NCBI GenBank assembly: GCA_033032175.1 | Contig: CM065326.1 | Coordinates: 10,434,001 to 10,498,000, forward strand | Source of the DNA: Saturnia japonica | Lineage: Eukaryota > Arthropoda > Insecta > Lepidoptera > Saturniidae | Length of the DNA: 64,000 nt | Reading direction: 5' to 3' | In this document: positions 29,066 through 39,613 of the stretch, one piece after another | How positions within the stretch are numbered: the stretch's first letter is position 1 | Layout of the letters: each line of letters begins with the position of its first letter | Program-made: the position numbers and the translations under genes | The notes under the pieces: generated by a model | Database searches by the model: none | Seen by the model: the letters and a program-made list of their open reading frames with translations, nothing else | What the model was told of the DNA's origin: nothing

Positions 29066-31520
29066 ATGATTGTTTGTTTATTTTTATTGCTTATATTTAA
29101 CCATGTGTGGTCGAGTGACGTCGATAGAGTGGTAGTGAATACAAATAGAGGCCCTGTTATTGGTAAGAAAGGTGATGGAGAATTTACGACATACTATGGA
29201 ATACCCTACGCTAAAATTGACGAAAATAATCCATTTGGAGTAAGTACCTACATGTTCGCTTATCTCTTTTAAATTAAAGAAAGTAAGGTAGGGAGTGCTT
29301 TTTAGGAATCTGAAAGAGAATGACCACAATTTCAGTCTAAAACTTTATTCACAATTTACTCTTTTACGCTTTTACATGTATACAATGTCATCGATCTGTC
29401 GAAGTAATGGTAATCCAATATATATTTCGTTTCAATAATAATTATAAAGACAACATGGTAATAGATTATTATTTTTCCAGAATTCTGTCAACTATCCGCA
29501 TTTCGATACTCCGTTCGACGCTTCAAATTCTCAATCACATGCTCACAAGTGAATCGAAATGAAAATGAAAATCTCCAATGTCTTAACATATATCTCACTT
29601 TAGACATATATGTACCAAAAACGAACAATAGCAACCAATCTACGCCAGTTATCGTCTGGTTTTACGGAGGTGGTTACATCATGGGTAGAGCTGGTAGTTC
29701 AGGAGGCAAACATCTAGTCAAACACGACATTATTGTGGTCGCAGTCAATTATAGGCTGGGTCCATATGGTTTCCTTTGTTTAGACGATGCGTCAGTACCA
29801 GGGAACCAAGGATTAAAAGACCAAATTACTGCCCTCCGATGGATTAAAGAAAATATTGGTACGTTTGGTGGTGATGCTACAAAAGTAACTATTGCAGGAC
29901 AAAGCTATGGTGGCGGTAGTGTAAATTTGCACCTTTATTCCATGTACGAAACTTTATTTGACAAAGCTATTATACAAAGTGGGTTAATGCTTAACGAAAA
30001 TATGTTCACCCAGGGAGACTACGAAGCGGCTGCAAAATTGTCTAAACAGCTAGGCCACAATCCTAGCCATACAAAAGATGCTCTAAAATTTTTGTCAAAA
30101 GTAGATCCTCAACACGTTTTACAAGCTGCTACAAACATAAGCTTGCAGTTTAGGCCATGTAAAGAAAAACACTTCAAAGGTGTACAAAGTTTTTTCTCCC
30201 AAGATTCTTCCTACACACAACAATCAACAAAAGTAAAAGATTTATCAATTATGATAGGATACAACAGCAAAGAAGATTTCGCAAGTTTTATGAATTTACC
30301 AGATGACTTTTATGCAGCGTTAGCTAACATATTCTACAAAGAATTAGAAAATATCTTTGTTTTACGAAGACACGAGCTAGAAACGCTTTCAAAGATAGTC
30401 CAAGCCTTTTATTTAGGAGGAAAATCGATTTCTGAGGAGTCGATGTTTGAACTGAGTGACTTTTCCTCTGACATTAAGTTGAACCATCCGACAGAAAGAG
30501 CTATTAACTACTACATGAATCAAGGTGCTGGAAAAGTTTACAAGTACTTGTTTTCATACGTCGGCGAAAGCTTTTATAAAAACATATCGGGTGTAGGAGT
30601 TTGTCACACTGAAGAATTGCAATATCTATTTGAAATGGAGGCAAAGCTGAATTCCGATGAGCAAATAATGATGAGAAACAGAATGACCAAAATGTGGGCT
30701 AACTTCGTAAAATATGGGTAAGTTATACAAGTCAAGTAGTGTTTTTAAGTTCATAAGTGCCTTTTAGGGCCTAAATTGTATAAAGATTATTTTGATTTTG
30801 ATTTGATTTTGATAACACTTTTTGGTCATTTATAAAAAAAAAGGCATTACACATTTTAAGTTTTGACAGTAAATTTAAAACATAGTGCCCGAATACTCAA
30901 TCAAATTAACAAAAAATTATTAATAATCTAAAATAACACAAGGTAAGGGGTCATCTTATCATATAGTTTATTAAAATTACATAAGTAAATAGAGTTATTT
31001 TGCAAACAGTAATGACTATTTTGACTTATTCGATGATAACTAATACGATGAATATTGTTGTTAATGATTATTTAACATAATTGACTTTGTGCATGCTTTT
31101 AATAATACGGGATATAGAAATTCTTGTTTTGATATTGTTATGTATGAGACAAATGCATTATGCAATATGCACTGATTTTCATTTAGCCACATCCAACAAC
31201 TGAGCTCAGTAGATAAAACAGATATCTTGGGATTTGGGACTAAAAAATCATAAAATATGTGGATATATTCACTTAAAACAGCACCCTTAACTGTACTTTT
31301 TTAATCTTCCAGAGACCCAACACCAGAAGTAACAGAACTACTTCCAACCAAATGGGTGCCTGTGACCAACGGGACTGCACGGCCTTATCTCAACATAGAT
31401 GTAGAGATGACAATGCTCGATCACGTTTACCATCAAAGGATGGCTTTCTGGGATCTAGTATGGCATCACTATCGAAAGAAGCCCGTAGCTTTGGAAAGAA
31501 GACATCGCAAACATAACTAA
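29066..31520 (+). pseudogene. Secreted carboxylesterase (COesterase family) 2, frameshifted in exon 2
   Basis: Tandem paralogue of the esterase at 20862, same strand, with the same exon sizes at both ends. Exons: 29066-29239 (174 nt), 29481-30717 and 31313-31520 (208 nt). MIVCLFLLLIFNHVWS is a signal peptide; SDVDRVVVNTNRGPV opens the mature enzyme. Motifs: YGGGY oxyanion loop, GQSYGG nucleophile elbow, NSKED acid loop and CHTEELQYLF histidine loop. Compared with paralogue 1, one base is missing at about 29533-29536, giving an in-frame TGA at 29550-29552. Downstream the frame is open for 390 codons (from 29549). There are also four extra codons after LQCL (near 29585-29600), probably a small duplication of the NIY..DIY segment. 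If the missing base is an error, the product would be 539 residues. Introns are short (241 and 595 bases). An inactive enzyme or an assembly indel are both possible. Confidence 0.85.
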
Positions 31521-32827
31521 AGCAAATAACTGTTGATGAATTTACAAATACTTTAGCAGTACATAATAAGATTCGTGATTGTTAATCTATGTTTGTATGT
31601 ATTGAATACTTTGCACTAAACTCTAAAATTAATATAATTGACAAACCTTTTTTAGTTAATTGTTTAATTCTAATCAAAATGGAATGAACCTTTATTTAAA
31701 TTTAGGCCATAAGTAAAAAGGCACATGAACGTCAAAATACTACTTACCTACCGCTTCGAAAAACATCCCAGTCATGAGAAGAACCGGCAAGAAACTCGAA
31801 AGGGTAAACATCTTTTTTTATCATCTGTACAAATTGTATTAATATAATACAATAATAATAATCATAATTAATAATTTAGTGAATGCACAGACACGGAGTC
31901 ACTTTCTGATATCAGATAGATTCAACCCTTTATTAAACCTTTTGACAGTAAACCCTATTTGACATGATCCTTGAACTTGTGGAACGGCAAATTAATGTGT
32001 TTCGGGATCTTAATAAAGAGCATAACACTATCCTAAATTTCACTTATTATTTTAGATCCAATGAAAATTTAAAAGTAGACTTGTAGTGTAGAGAGTAGTG
32101 TTTATTTTATCCGACAAACCCCGCACCCCCAACTCACCCATGTAGTCTATCAGAATTGTTCTTCACGCAAGTATAAATTAATTTAATTTTTCTTTGTCTC
32201 TTAATCTATGTGTCCAAATAGCATACTCTAAAGAGCAAAATTTAATGAAGTAACTTTTGTTTGTTAGGATTCAAATGCCATTTCTGAAAATAATGCTTTT
32301 AAATCACTTTTTAATTTTCAACAAATCTTTGTCACAAGATACCTTGTTGTGGCTTATGTATGACAGATAGACATATGCTATCACTGATTTCTTTTTAATA
32401 TACTAAGGACCAATATTATTGTAGAACATTGTATTTCCGTATCATTAACGATTACGCAAGCGCACGCGAATAAAGCAGTTCGGAAGGGCCTCGAGTTCCG
32501 ACTTAAGTACGTAACAAAAATTAATATTTAAGGCTATTTGAGAGTTGTAGCCTAATTTTAAATAGCCTATACTATTCCTCGAGAGTCTGTCTGGCTATCA
32601 TATCATTTAATAAAATGGACTGTAATTCCAGAGATTAGCATGTTTAAACAAACAAACAAAAAACTTTTCCGCTTTGTTATTATAATAGTATAGAGTAGGC
32701 ATTGACGATCTTTACATGGCATCGTAAATGAGGGGCAATTGTCCATACTCCCTTTCAAATTGATACCGGGGTGAGCGAGAAAAAAATATGTATTTTGTGT
32801 AAAGAGGAAAAGAATAAGATAGACTTT
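31521..32827. other. Intergenic, no gene seen
   Basis: AT-rich sequence after esterase 2; no coding exon is recognised. Microsatellite-like aat runs occur near 31845-31875, and a short caaa repeat near 32646-32665. Confidence 0.5.
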
Positions 32828-33150
32828 TTAGCGGGATCTTCAAGTGACATGTTGTGGTTTTTAATTTTAATTTAATTTACTTAGGTTTTCGACTCTATAT
32901 TATGTAATACTAGTGGCGTTTTGCGTGATATAGTTTGGATTTTGTGTATAAGTGAAGTGGATTATAAATACAAACTGAAAGCATATATTCTGAGATACCA
33001 CAAAAACTCCCTAGAAAGTTCGAACAAGGGAGTTACCAACTTATCAGAATACTGAAATCGTTATAAGACAGGAGACATTATACACTTGATAATGGCAGTA
33101 ATGGACTTCATTAAAGAGGACTAGTTGCCAAGTTAGAAAGAAGAAGATAA
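32828..33150 (+). mobile_element. Family R4 retroposon, plus-strand copy
   Basis: Starts 'ttttagcgggatcttcaag', continues through 'gtgacatgttgtggttttta' and 'gtggcgttttgcgtgatata', and ends 'ccaagttagaaagaagaaga', the purine-rich tail. It is the reverse complement of the element at 17214-17541, with scattered differences and a small internal deletion. Confidence 0.75.
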
Positions 33151-35084
33151 TTAATAGCAGTGGCCGGCACGCCAATACCACAAGCAAATTTCAACAGATA
33201 TTTTTATCCTTTTTTGACAACATAGTTTCCGCCTACGCTTTATAGGTACCTATATACCTTTTGTTGGAACACGCTGAAAACAATATTCGTGCCATTTTCA
33301 AGAGGAAAAAAAAAAGTACCTACCTACATTTTTTTTATTTTATTAACTTGGATAATTCAAAGTCGGGCAAGAATGTACATAATAAAGGGTATGCTTGAAA
33401 TAAAAGAAATAAAATGCTGGCAATAATTTATTCTTGCGTTTGTAAATTATACTAACATTAATGTCACAGATATCTACGTTAAGGTGATGTCATCCCTTTA
33501 TTAATTAAACAAATTATAAATATTTGACTCCTTTGAGCATTTATTCGGTAGGTATTTTCTGATTCTCGTCTAAACTTCGTTTCCACTTTTGTGTGGTGTT
33601 GCAAAACTGTTGGTAACACTGGAATATTTGTTTTTTATTTTTATTTTAGATATAAACTATATTTAAGTAACATTACATAATTTCAAATATAAATTATTAT
33701 TGACTAAAATTAGAAATAATATTAGGTTAGTATAATTTTGTCTAAAAATCATAAACAAAATATTCTGTAGCTACATTTTAATTAATAAAGAATAGAATAA
33801 TAAATCTAAGACAATTCTACTAATATTATGTACCTAATCTTTCCTATAGAAAGTTTAAATTCTTTCTTCCAAAGTTTAAAAATTACGCAATTTTAAGAGA
33901 ATCTTTATACTACAAATGTTAGAGGAAATCAAGCGTCCATTTCAAATTTTAAATCGAGCTTGCCTATAAGACTCAATAGTTGTTTTAAGCGCTTTCTTTC
34001 ACAATGGCGTCTTACCAGTCTAAAATGGTCTTGATGAGTGATGACCATGTAATGGAAATAGCATAGAAATTTCTCGAATGCCGCGTGAAATGATACCAAT
34101 CCTACAAATTATAGGGCTCTCTACCCTACTCACGTTGAAATCTATCATCAATCATCCTATAGTTGAGAACCATTTCCATTTGCAGGTTTAGCGTTATCGA
34201 ACGCGTATATAATACTCGAATAGGTGATAAAGTTCGAAATAGGTGGAAATATGAAACATATGAAGCACGCGATATAATTGAATGTTTCACGTTTTACGCG
34301 TGAATAATAGATACCACAGGTTAAATAAATTACTTGTTGTAGGACATAATTATTTTTAATTATTATTGAATAGTTTTTTTTTTAAATAATAAATACCTTT
34401 ATATAATTTGGATCAAAGAAAAATTTACAGACTCAAAGACATTAACATATCTGGCAAAAATGATGTTAAAAACTTAATGTCGCTACAGTTACTTCAATAA
34501 AATGTACACCCTTTAACAAAATATTGTTGGAACTTTCCAGGGAGTTTTTGTGTTATCTCAGAATTCATGTTTCATACTATTATTTTCAATCCCTTTTACT
34601 TGAGCACCATAACCTAGCTATATTATGCAAAACACCACCAATATTACACAAGTAAGGATACAAAGGTGACGGACCAGTTATATTTTATGCGCCCCCATAA
34701 TATGAGTATCAAATGAAAGGGTTTGCTGAGAAGAATACAAAAGTGAAATTAGTATATCTGAAATATTGAATAAAAGCTTGTTTTTACTACTCCCGTTTTT
34801 GAATGCACAATTCCTTTGTCAAAACCACTATACGAGTTTAACTGTAAACATTCCAGTTACCAAGGATGTACCCAGGAATTTGTTAGCGAGGAGGGGGATG
34901 ATTTAAGCAGGCAAGGGAAAAGTAATAGATATTATTATGCATACCTCGTCTTCTTTAAGATTTTTTATTTTATTTATGTTTCATATTTCAGGTAAAAAAT
35001 GGCAACCCCAAATGGCGCCATTTAGCGACCCTAAACAGTCGTCTCATCGTCTGTTTTGACAGACGTAAGTAACTTATTATCTGG
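33151..35084. other. Intergenic, repeat-bearing; no gene seen
   Basis: Contains a copy of the 17640-17845 repeat at about 33760-33990, and part of an R4 element at about 34495-34680 ('ggaactttccagggagtttt' to 'ccaccaatattacacaag'). Otherwise AT-rich with no coding exon. Confidence 0.5.
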
Positions 35085-35294
35085 GAGTGACAATGTCAAT
35101 ATTTGGGGGGTCATAGTTCAACGCCACTAGTCGGGTTAGGATTCGCAGTATTAATTTATTTAATTAATATATGAGTAACACATATTATAGATAAATTTTA
35201 GCTTTCTGTACTCCTCCATATAAACTTTAACCATGCCAAATCTCAGTCTTTCGTGCACGCAATACGTTTAAAAAGGTACCGAAAGCTTTTGCTT
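35085..35294 (+). repeat. Family R1 repeat, left part, interrupted by a retroposon
   Basis: Matches 714-865 in order ('gtgacaatgtcaatattt', 'gttaggattcgcag', 'ggtaccgaaagcttttgctt'). The missing right part resumes at 35962. Confidence 0.75.
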
Positions 35295-35961
35295 AATATT
35301 ACACATCCGTCTCTCCAAACAGAGCGTGCCAGCGCCCACGCCCGCGTAACCACCGTTCTCTCCGCAGAGGGCGGGCGGTCAATTTCGCTCCAGCACACCC
35401 GTCACGTCCACCCTCTCTAGCGGTAACCCAAGCCTAGGTCCGTTCCTCGGTGTGAAACCCTTGGATCAGGCAACCGCCCGCGCGATACAAGTGACACTGT
35501 ACGTGCATCACTTAGCTACCTACATACAACACTACACACGTATGAACATACACACGTGCACACCACACAGGTACATAGGTTCTGTGAGGGACCTTTTTTT
35601 TCTTTTTTTACGCTAGTTAGTTAGCGCTAGTTAGTGTAGAAACATTCCGATTATTGAATACACATACGCACGGTTCCTTCCTTCCTCCCAGGAGGAAGGG
35701 AACGTGCCTATGTGTATATTTAGTTAGCTCGAATCGTAGGTGTAGGGATTCGAATAGATCGCGACCTATTTGCGAACGCGACGACCGCCCGAGCCGAGGT
35801 CCGGCCACTTTGGCACCCTCGTGCGAGTCGTCCACAAAACTTTCGCGGCTGAGTGCCCTCTGCGCTCGCTCCCAAGTCCGGTGAAGCTGTAAAAGCCGCA
35901 GCGGCTTTAGGGCCCCTAAGGCTAACAGTGTAGTCAGTTCTAAAAAAAAAAAAAAAAAAAA
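35295..35961 (+). mobile_element. Poly(A)-tailed retroposon inserted in an R1 repeat (family R2, longest copy)
   Basis: A 667-bp insertion flanked by the 8-base duplication ttttgctt (35287-35294 and 35962-35969). It ends in about 20 A residues. Just before the tail is 'aaagccgcagcggcttta', a perfect hairpin-forming sequence, followed by 'taacagtgtagtcagttct'. Body sequence is shared with 10035-10545 (minus). The last ~70 bases are shared with 46452-46532 and with 46398-46585 (minus). Both ORFs across it (35617-35884) are short, opposite and unrecognisable, so this is a non-coding retroposon mobilised in trans or a 5'-truncated LINE. Confidence 0.85.
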
Positions 35962-35990
35962 TTTTGCTTCACATATTAATATATAGATTT
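35962..35990 (+). repeat. Family R1 repeat, right part after the insertion
   Basis: 'ttttgcttcacatattaata' continues the R1 sequence exactly as in the uninterrupted copy at 857-885. Confidence 0.7.
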
Positions 35991-36427
35991 AATCGGGATA
36001 TTTGATCATTCAACATAAGATATTTTAATCAATCCAGCCAAATTATGAATTAATTTAGAATTAATAATTTTCATACACTATCTTTCTAGGAAGGGCTCTA
36101 ATGTTGGGACGAGTGTTTTTCAGCATTACATTCAATCTACGTCACAAAAAGATACATCACTACCATGTGCGACTAAAACACAAGTTATTGAGACATTTTC
36201 AACAAAAGGTCAAGACTTTGCCTCCTTTTCTCGATCCTAAAAATACTTCCATTATTACTATAACAAGGTACAATGATAATGAAAACTAAAATATTCAAGC
36301 AAAAAATTATATATCAATTATTTTTGTTATATTAACTGTATTTTTTTGTCGATGTACGGAGGGTACAGTATATGGAATATCGAATCTTTAGATTTCCAAG
36401 TGTCCGTAAAAATTCACAAAATTAATG
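35991..36427. other. Intergenic, no confirmed gene
   Basis: A 62-codon plus-strand ORF (36101-36289, MLGRVFFSITFN start) has no recognisable motif. Its upstream 'ctttctag' could be a splice acceptor, but there is no supporting context, so it is not called a gene. Confidence 0.4.
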
Positions 36428-36435
36428 TTCTAAAA

Positions 36436-36767
36436 CAGGGCTTCTTAAACTTTTGTCATTCACGACCCCATTTATGATTGCAAGTTTCTTGACGACCCCA
36501 TACAAAAATAAAAGAAAAATAAATTAATTTTTTTTTATGATTTATTTATTAGGTAACAATATACAGATACATATAAAAATATATAGTTTTAGAATTCGTT
36601 TTGAAATATACAACAATCTAAAATTAAAAATTGCATAAAAAATTATAAAACTCTAGTGATGTTATAAAATGGTTTAAATAAATATTTGACATTAAAATCT
36701 CTCGCGACCGCAGAATTTTGCTACGCGACCCCTATTAGGGTCTTGACCCATAGTTTAAGAAGCCCTA
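36436..36767. mobile_element. hAT-type MITE, 332 bp, with 8-bp target-site duplication
   Basis: Terminal inverted repeats: cagggcttcttaaact at the left and agtttaagaagcccta at the right (complement tagggcttcttaaact). It is flanked by identical 8-base duplications, ttctaaaa, at 36428-36435 and 36768-36775. An 8-bp duplication and a CAGGG-type end are hallmarks of the hAT superfamily. No ORF, so it is non-autonomous. Confidence 0.9.
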
Positions 36768-36775
36768 TTCTAAAA

Positions 36776-38050
36776 TGATCAAAATGGCACTAATGTACCA
36801 AAAAGTAGGGCCTGAACAGTAGGTATATACGACAAAAATGGCACATTTGCAAAAGTGAAGCCATCTTGTATTTGACTCGAATTCTTGGACACTTTTAATA
36901 TACGGATTCGGTACTCCATATCTTTACTGAAAAAACCTTACTTTCGATAGTTTAAAATTACACTATTGTCATATATTCTATTGTTTTCAATGACGATAAC
37001 CCAGAGAACATGGTGACCTAAGTTCGATTTCACATTCGGATCATGCGTCATAATTACATAAATATTACACATTTGTTTATGTGTCGGTGATGTCAAATGT
37101 AGGTCAAATTGTTCACTAGGAATTTCATAATAAATATCTAGATTAAGGCTATTTTTAAACGCACACAGAAATTAGTAATTTCTTATTCTTCTTGATTATT
37201 ACAACTTGAATTTAATTCAAGGTCATTTTCAAGGTGAGATTGTTTTTTAAATTACTAAATTCTATGTGCTTGGAGTTAAGATGAATTCAACAATTTACTA
37301 TTTATATAAATCGTCAACAACTTACATCTAAGTATAATAATATAGTTATAAATACCTGATGTTACCATGAATATCATTTCAGATTCAATCGAACATTTAA
37401 ATTACTAGACTGAACTGTTAATAAGGTCTGTATTGTTTTAATTTTAAAATAAAACTGTGTTGTGTTGCCAAAGAAAAAATAGTCGTTGTAGAGATTACAT
37501 AATAAAAGAAAATCTATCTGCAAAGTAAATCACAGCCTTTACTACATAGTAACTATATTTTTCGTAATGCAATTTCGAACGCAGCCAAGTTTCAACTTAC
37601 TTCGCTTGCAAGACACTAAAGCTTCCACCATTATTAAAGCAGACGTTTTTGTAAGAAAATATAGTTCATTTTTAAATAAAGCTTAACGTAAAATTACAAT
37701 AACATTTTACTTAGCTATATTGATATTATTATTTTAAAACTTTTAAAAAACAAATTAAAAATGTATCGCAGGAAGTTTGAAAATGTAAATACAATATAAT
37801 TAATTCAAGTAGTATTAATATTACGCGCATAAATAAATTCATTCATAGAGTATTCTTTGTTTATTTTTGTGTAAAGCTGTATTCCCACGTTGCAGGTTTG
37901 CAAGGACAGGAGCATTCGAAGACTTCAATAAAATATTGCTGTTTACTGCATACTACTTCCTCATAATTCTTTATTACACAATACAAAACGAAATCAATAA
38001 CAGTATTATAATCACATTTGTGAAATTTCAATAAAAACGGACAATGTCAA
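36776..38050. other. AT-rich intergenic, no gene seen
   Basis: No coding exon, RNA gene or repeat with a second copy is recognised. Confidence 0.5.
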
Positions 38051-38370
38051 AATTGAACCTTTGTTCTCGGAAAAGAGACTGGGAACGTAAAATTGAACCT
38101 TTGTTCTCGGAAAAGAAACTGGGAACGTAAAGTTGAACCTTTGTTCTCGGAAAAGAGACTGGGAACGTAAAATTGAACCTTTATTCTCGGAAAAGAAACT
38201 GGGAACGTAAAATTGTACCTTTGTTTACGGAAAAGAGACTGGTAACGTAAAATTAGACCTTTGTTCTCGAAAAAGAGACTGGGAACGTAAAACTGAACCT
38301 TTGTTCTCGGAAAAGAGACTGGGAATGTAAAATTGAACGTTTGTTCTCGGAAAAGAGACTGGGAACGTAA
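38051..38370. repeat. 40-bp minisatellite, eight units
   Basis: Eight consecutive units begin at 38051, 38091, 38131, 38171, 38211, 38251, 38291 and 38331. The consensus begins 'aattgaacctttgttctc' and continues 'ggaaaagagactgggaac'. Units differ at only a few positions. The period of 40 is not a multiple of three. The minus-strand ORF over it (38225-38461) is a by-product. Confidence 0.95.
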
Positions 38371-38559
38371 AATCTATTCTAACTGTAATAATTGTAGCAG
38401 CAACCAGTGTAACTATAGCATAAATAAAGACATGAGATTTATTGTTACCTAATACGAACAATTTGCATTTGAAATGGTACTCTACTAAAAATTTCTATTA
38501 GGTTATGCTGGAAACAGTCTGCTATTCAAAATCGAATTTGTAGTGCTTTTTAGAGTTTC

Positions 38560-38995
38560 AAACGATTTCTGTTTCAGTGCAAAGATCCGTCCATATATGA
38601 GGCAGAGAGGCCTAGACACTAACAAAAATAGAAGTAAGTCAGCTGCCAGTGTCGAAGAGGAAAGTATTCCGAAAGATCTTGGGATCTGACAAGAAGACGA
38701 TGGTACTTGGAGGATCAAAAATAATGCTGAGATTGAGGAGTTGGTAGCTAACCTCAGTATCATCGGTGAAACAAAACTTCATAGACTTTGGCTCGGTTAC
38801 TGAGAAAGACTAATTAATCGTCGTATGTTTGCTCACTCCTGGTATTACTGGCGTGACACAGTAGAGGCGGACCTGCATCAGCTTCAAGCAGTCAATTGGC
38901 AAGAAACTGCGCAATATCATTACCGATAAAATTGGAGTGACCTAGTTTCGGAGGCTAAGAACCTCTTTGGATTACCGACTCAAAATAGTTAATTA
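38560..38995 (+). pseudogene. Decayed non-LTR retrotransposon, C-terminal part of reverse-transcriptase ORF
   Basis: Several plus-strand frames carry stop-interrupted but suggestive coding: 'HSWYYWRDTVEADLHQLQ' then 'VNWQETAQ' and 'WSDLVSEAKNLFG' (about 38830-38970). These resemble the C-terminal end of LINE reverse-transcriptase proteins, where a W.D.V..DL..L...NW....A pattern is common. There are multiple stops and frame shifts. The assignment is from memory of the pattern and is tentative. Confidence 0.4.
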
Positions 38996-39583
38996 TGATG
39001 AACACTGATCAAAAGCACTCATTTATGAACACTTTATAACCAATATTATGAACTCAATATTATCTACTGTAAAAAAACTTTATGGAAACAAAATTGAAAA
39101 AAGCAACCAGAACACACGCCTGTAAAAACTCCGCATCGCGGGTTATTTAACTAACTTATTATGTTTATCAAAGGCAAAATAATTTTTTTATAATATTTAG
39201 AACTACCTATCAAGATCGTTTCTGCAACTTTAGATCGATAAAATTATTATCGAATTCTGAATACCCTCATTCGATATGTCACCCGTTTAACTAGTCACCT
39301 TGTATTTTTTACTATATACCTATACGTAAACTGAGATTCGTGTTCATTTAAAAGACAGTATACATCGACATGAGCACATGAACTGAATTTGACATAAAAC
39401 ACATCATATCGTGGGACATATTTACATAAATGTGATACATATGCTTTGTGTGTGATATCAATTTAAGGTCATATGTGTACTAAGTACTGTACTATTATAT
39501 TGAAGCATAAATCAACAACAGCAATATGACAAAGGAAAACCGTGTTAACATCACTCGTTACCTTTGTTTTATTTGAAAAGAAG

Positions 39584-39589
39584 TTTATT
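39584..39589 (-). promoter_or_regulatory. Probable SLC6 polyadenylation signal
   Basis: AATAAA on the minus strand, 24 bases past the transporter stop codon. It is close for a 3' UTR, and further T-rich signals lie below. Confidence 0.35.
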
Positions 39590-39613
39590 GCAAATGAATT
39601 TAAAAATTATCGA

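Noticed and set aside
38051..38370. CRISPR-like regular repeats
   Set aside because: Units are contiguous without variable spacers and the genome is eukaryotic; this is a minisatellite.
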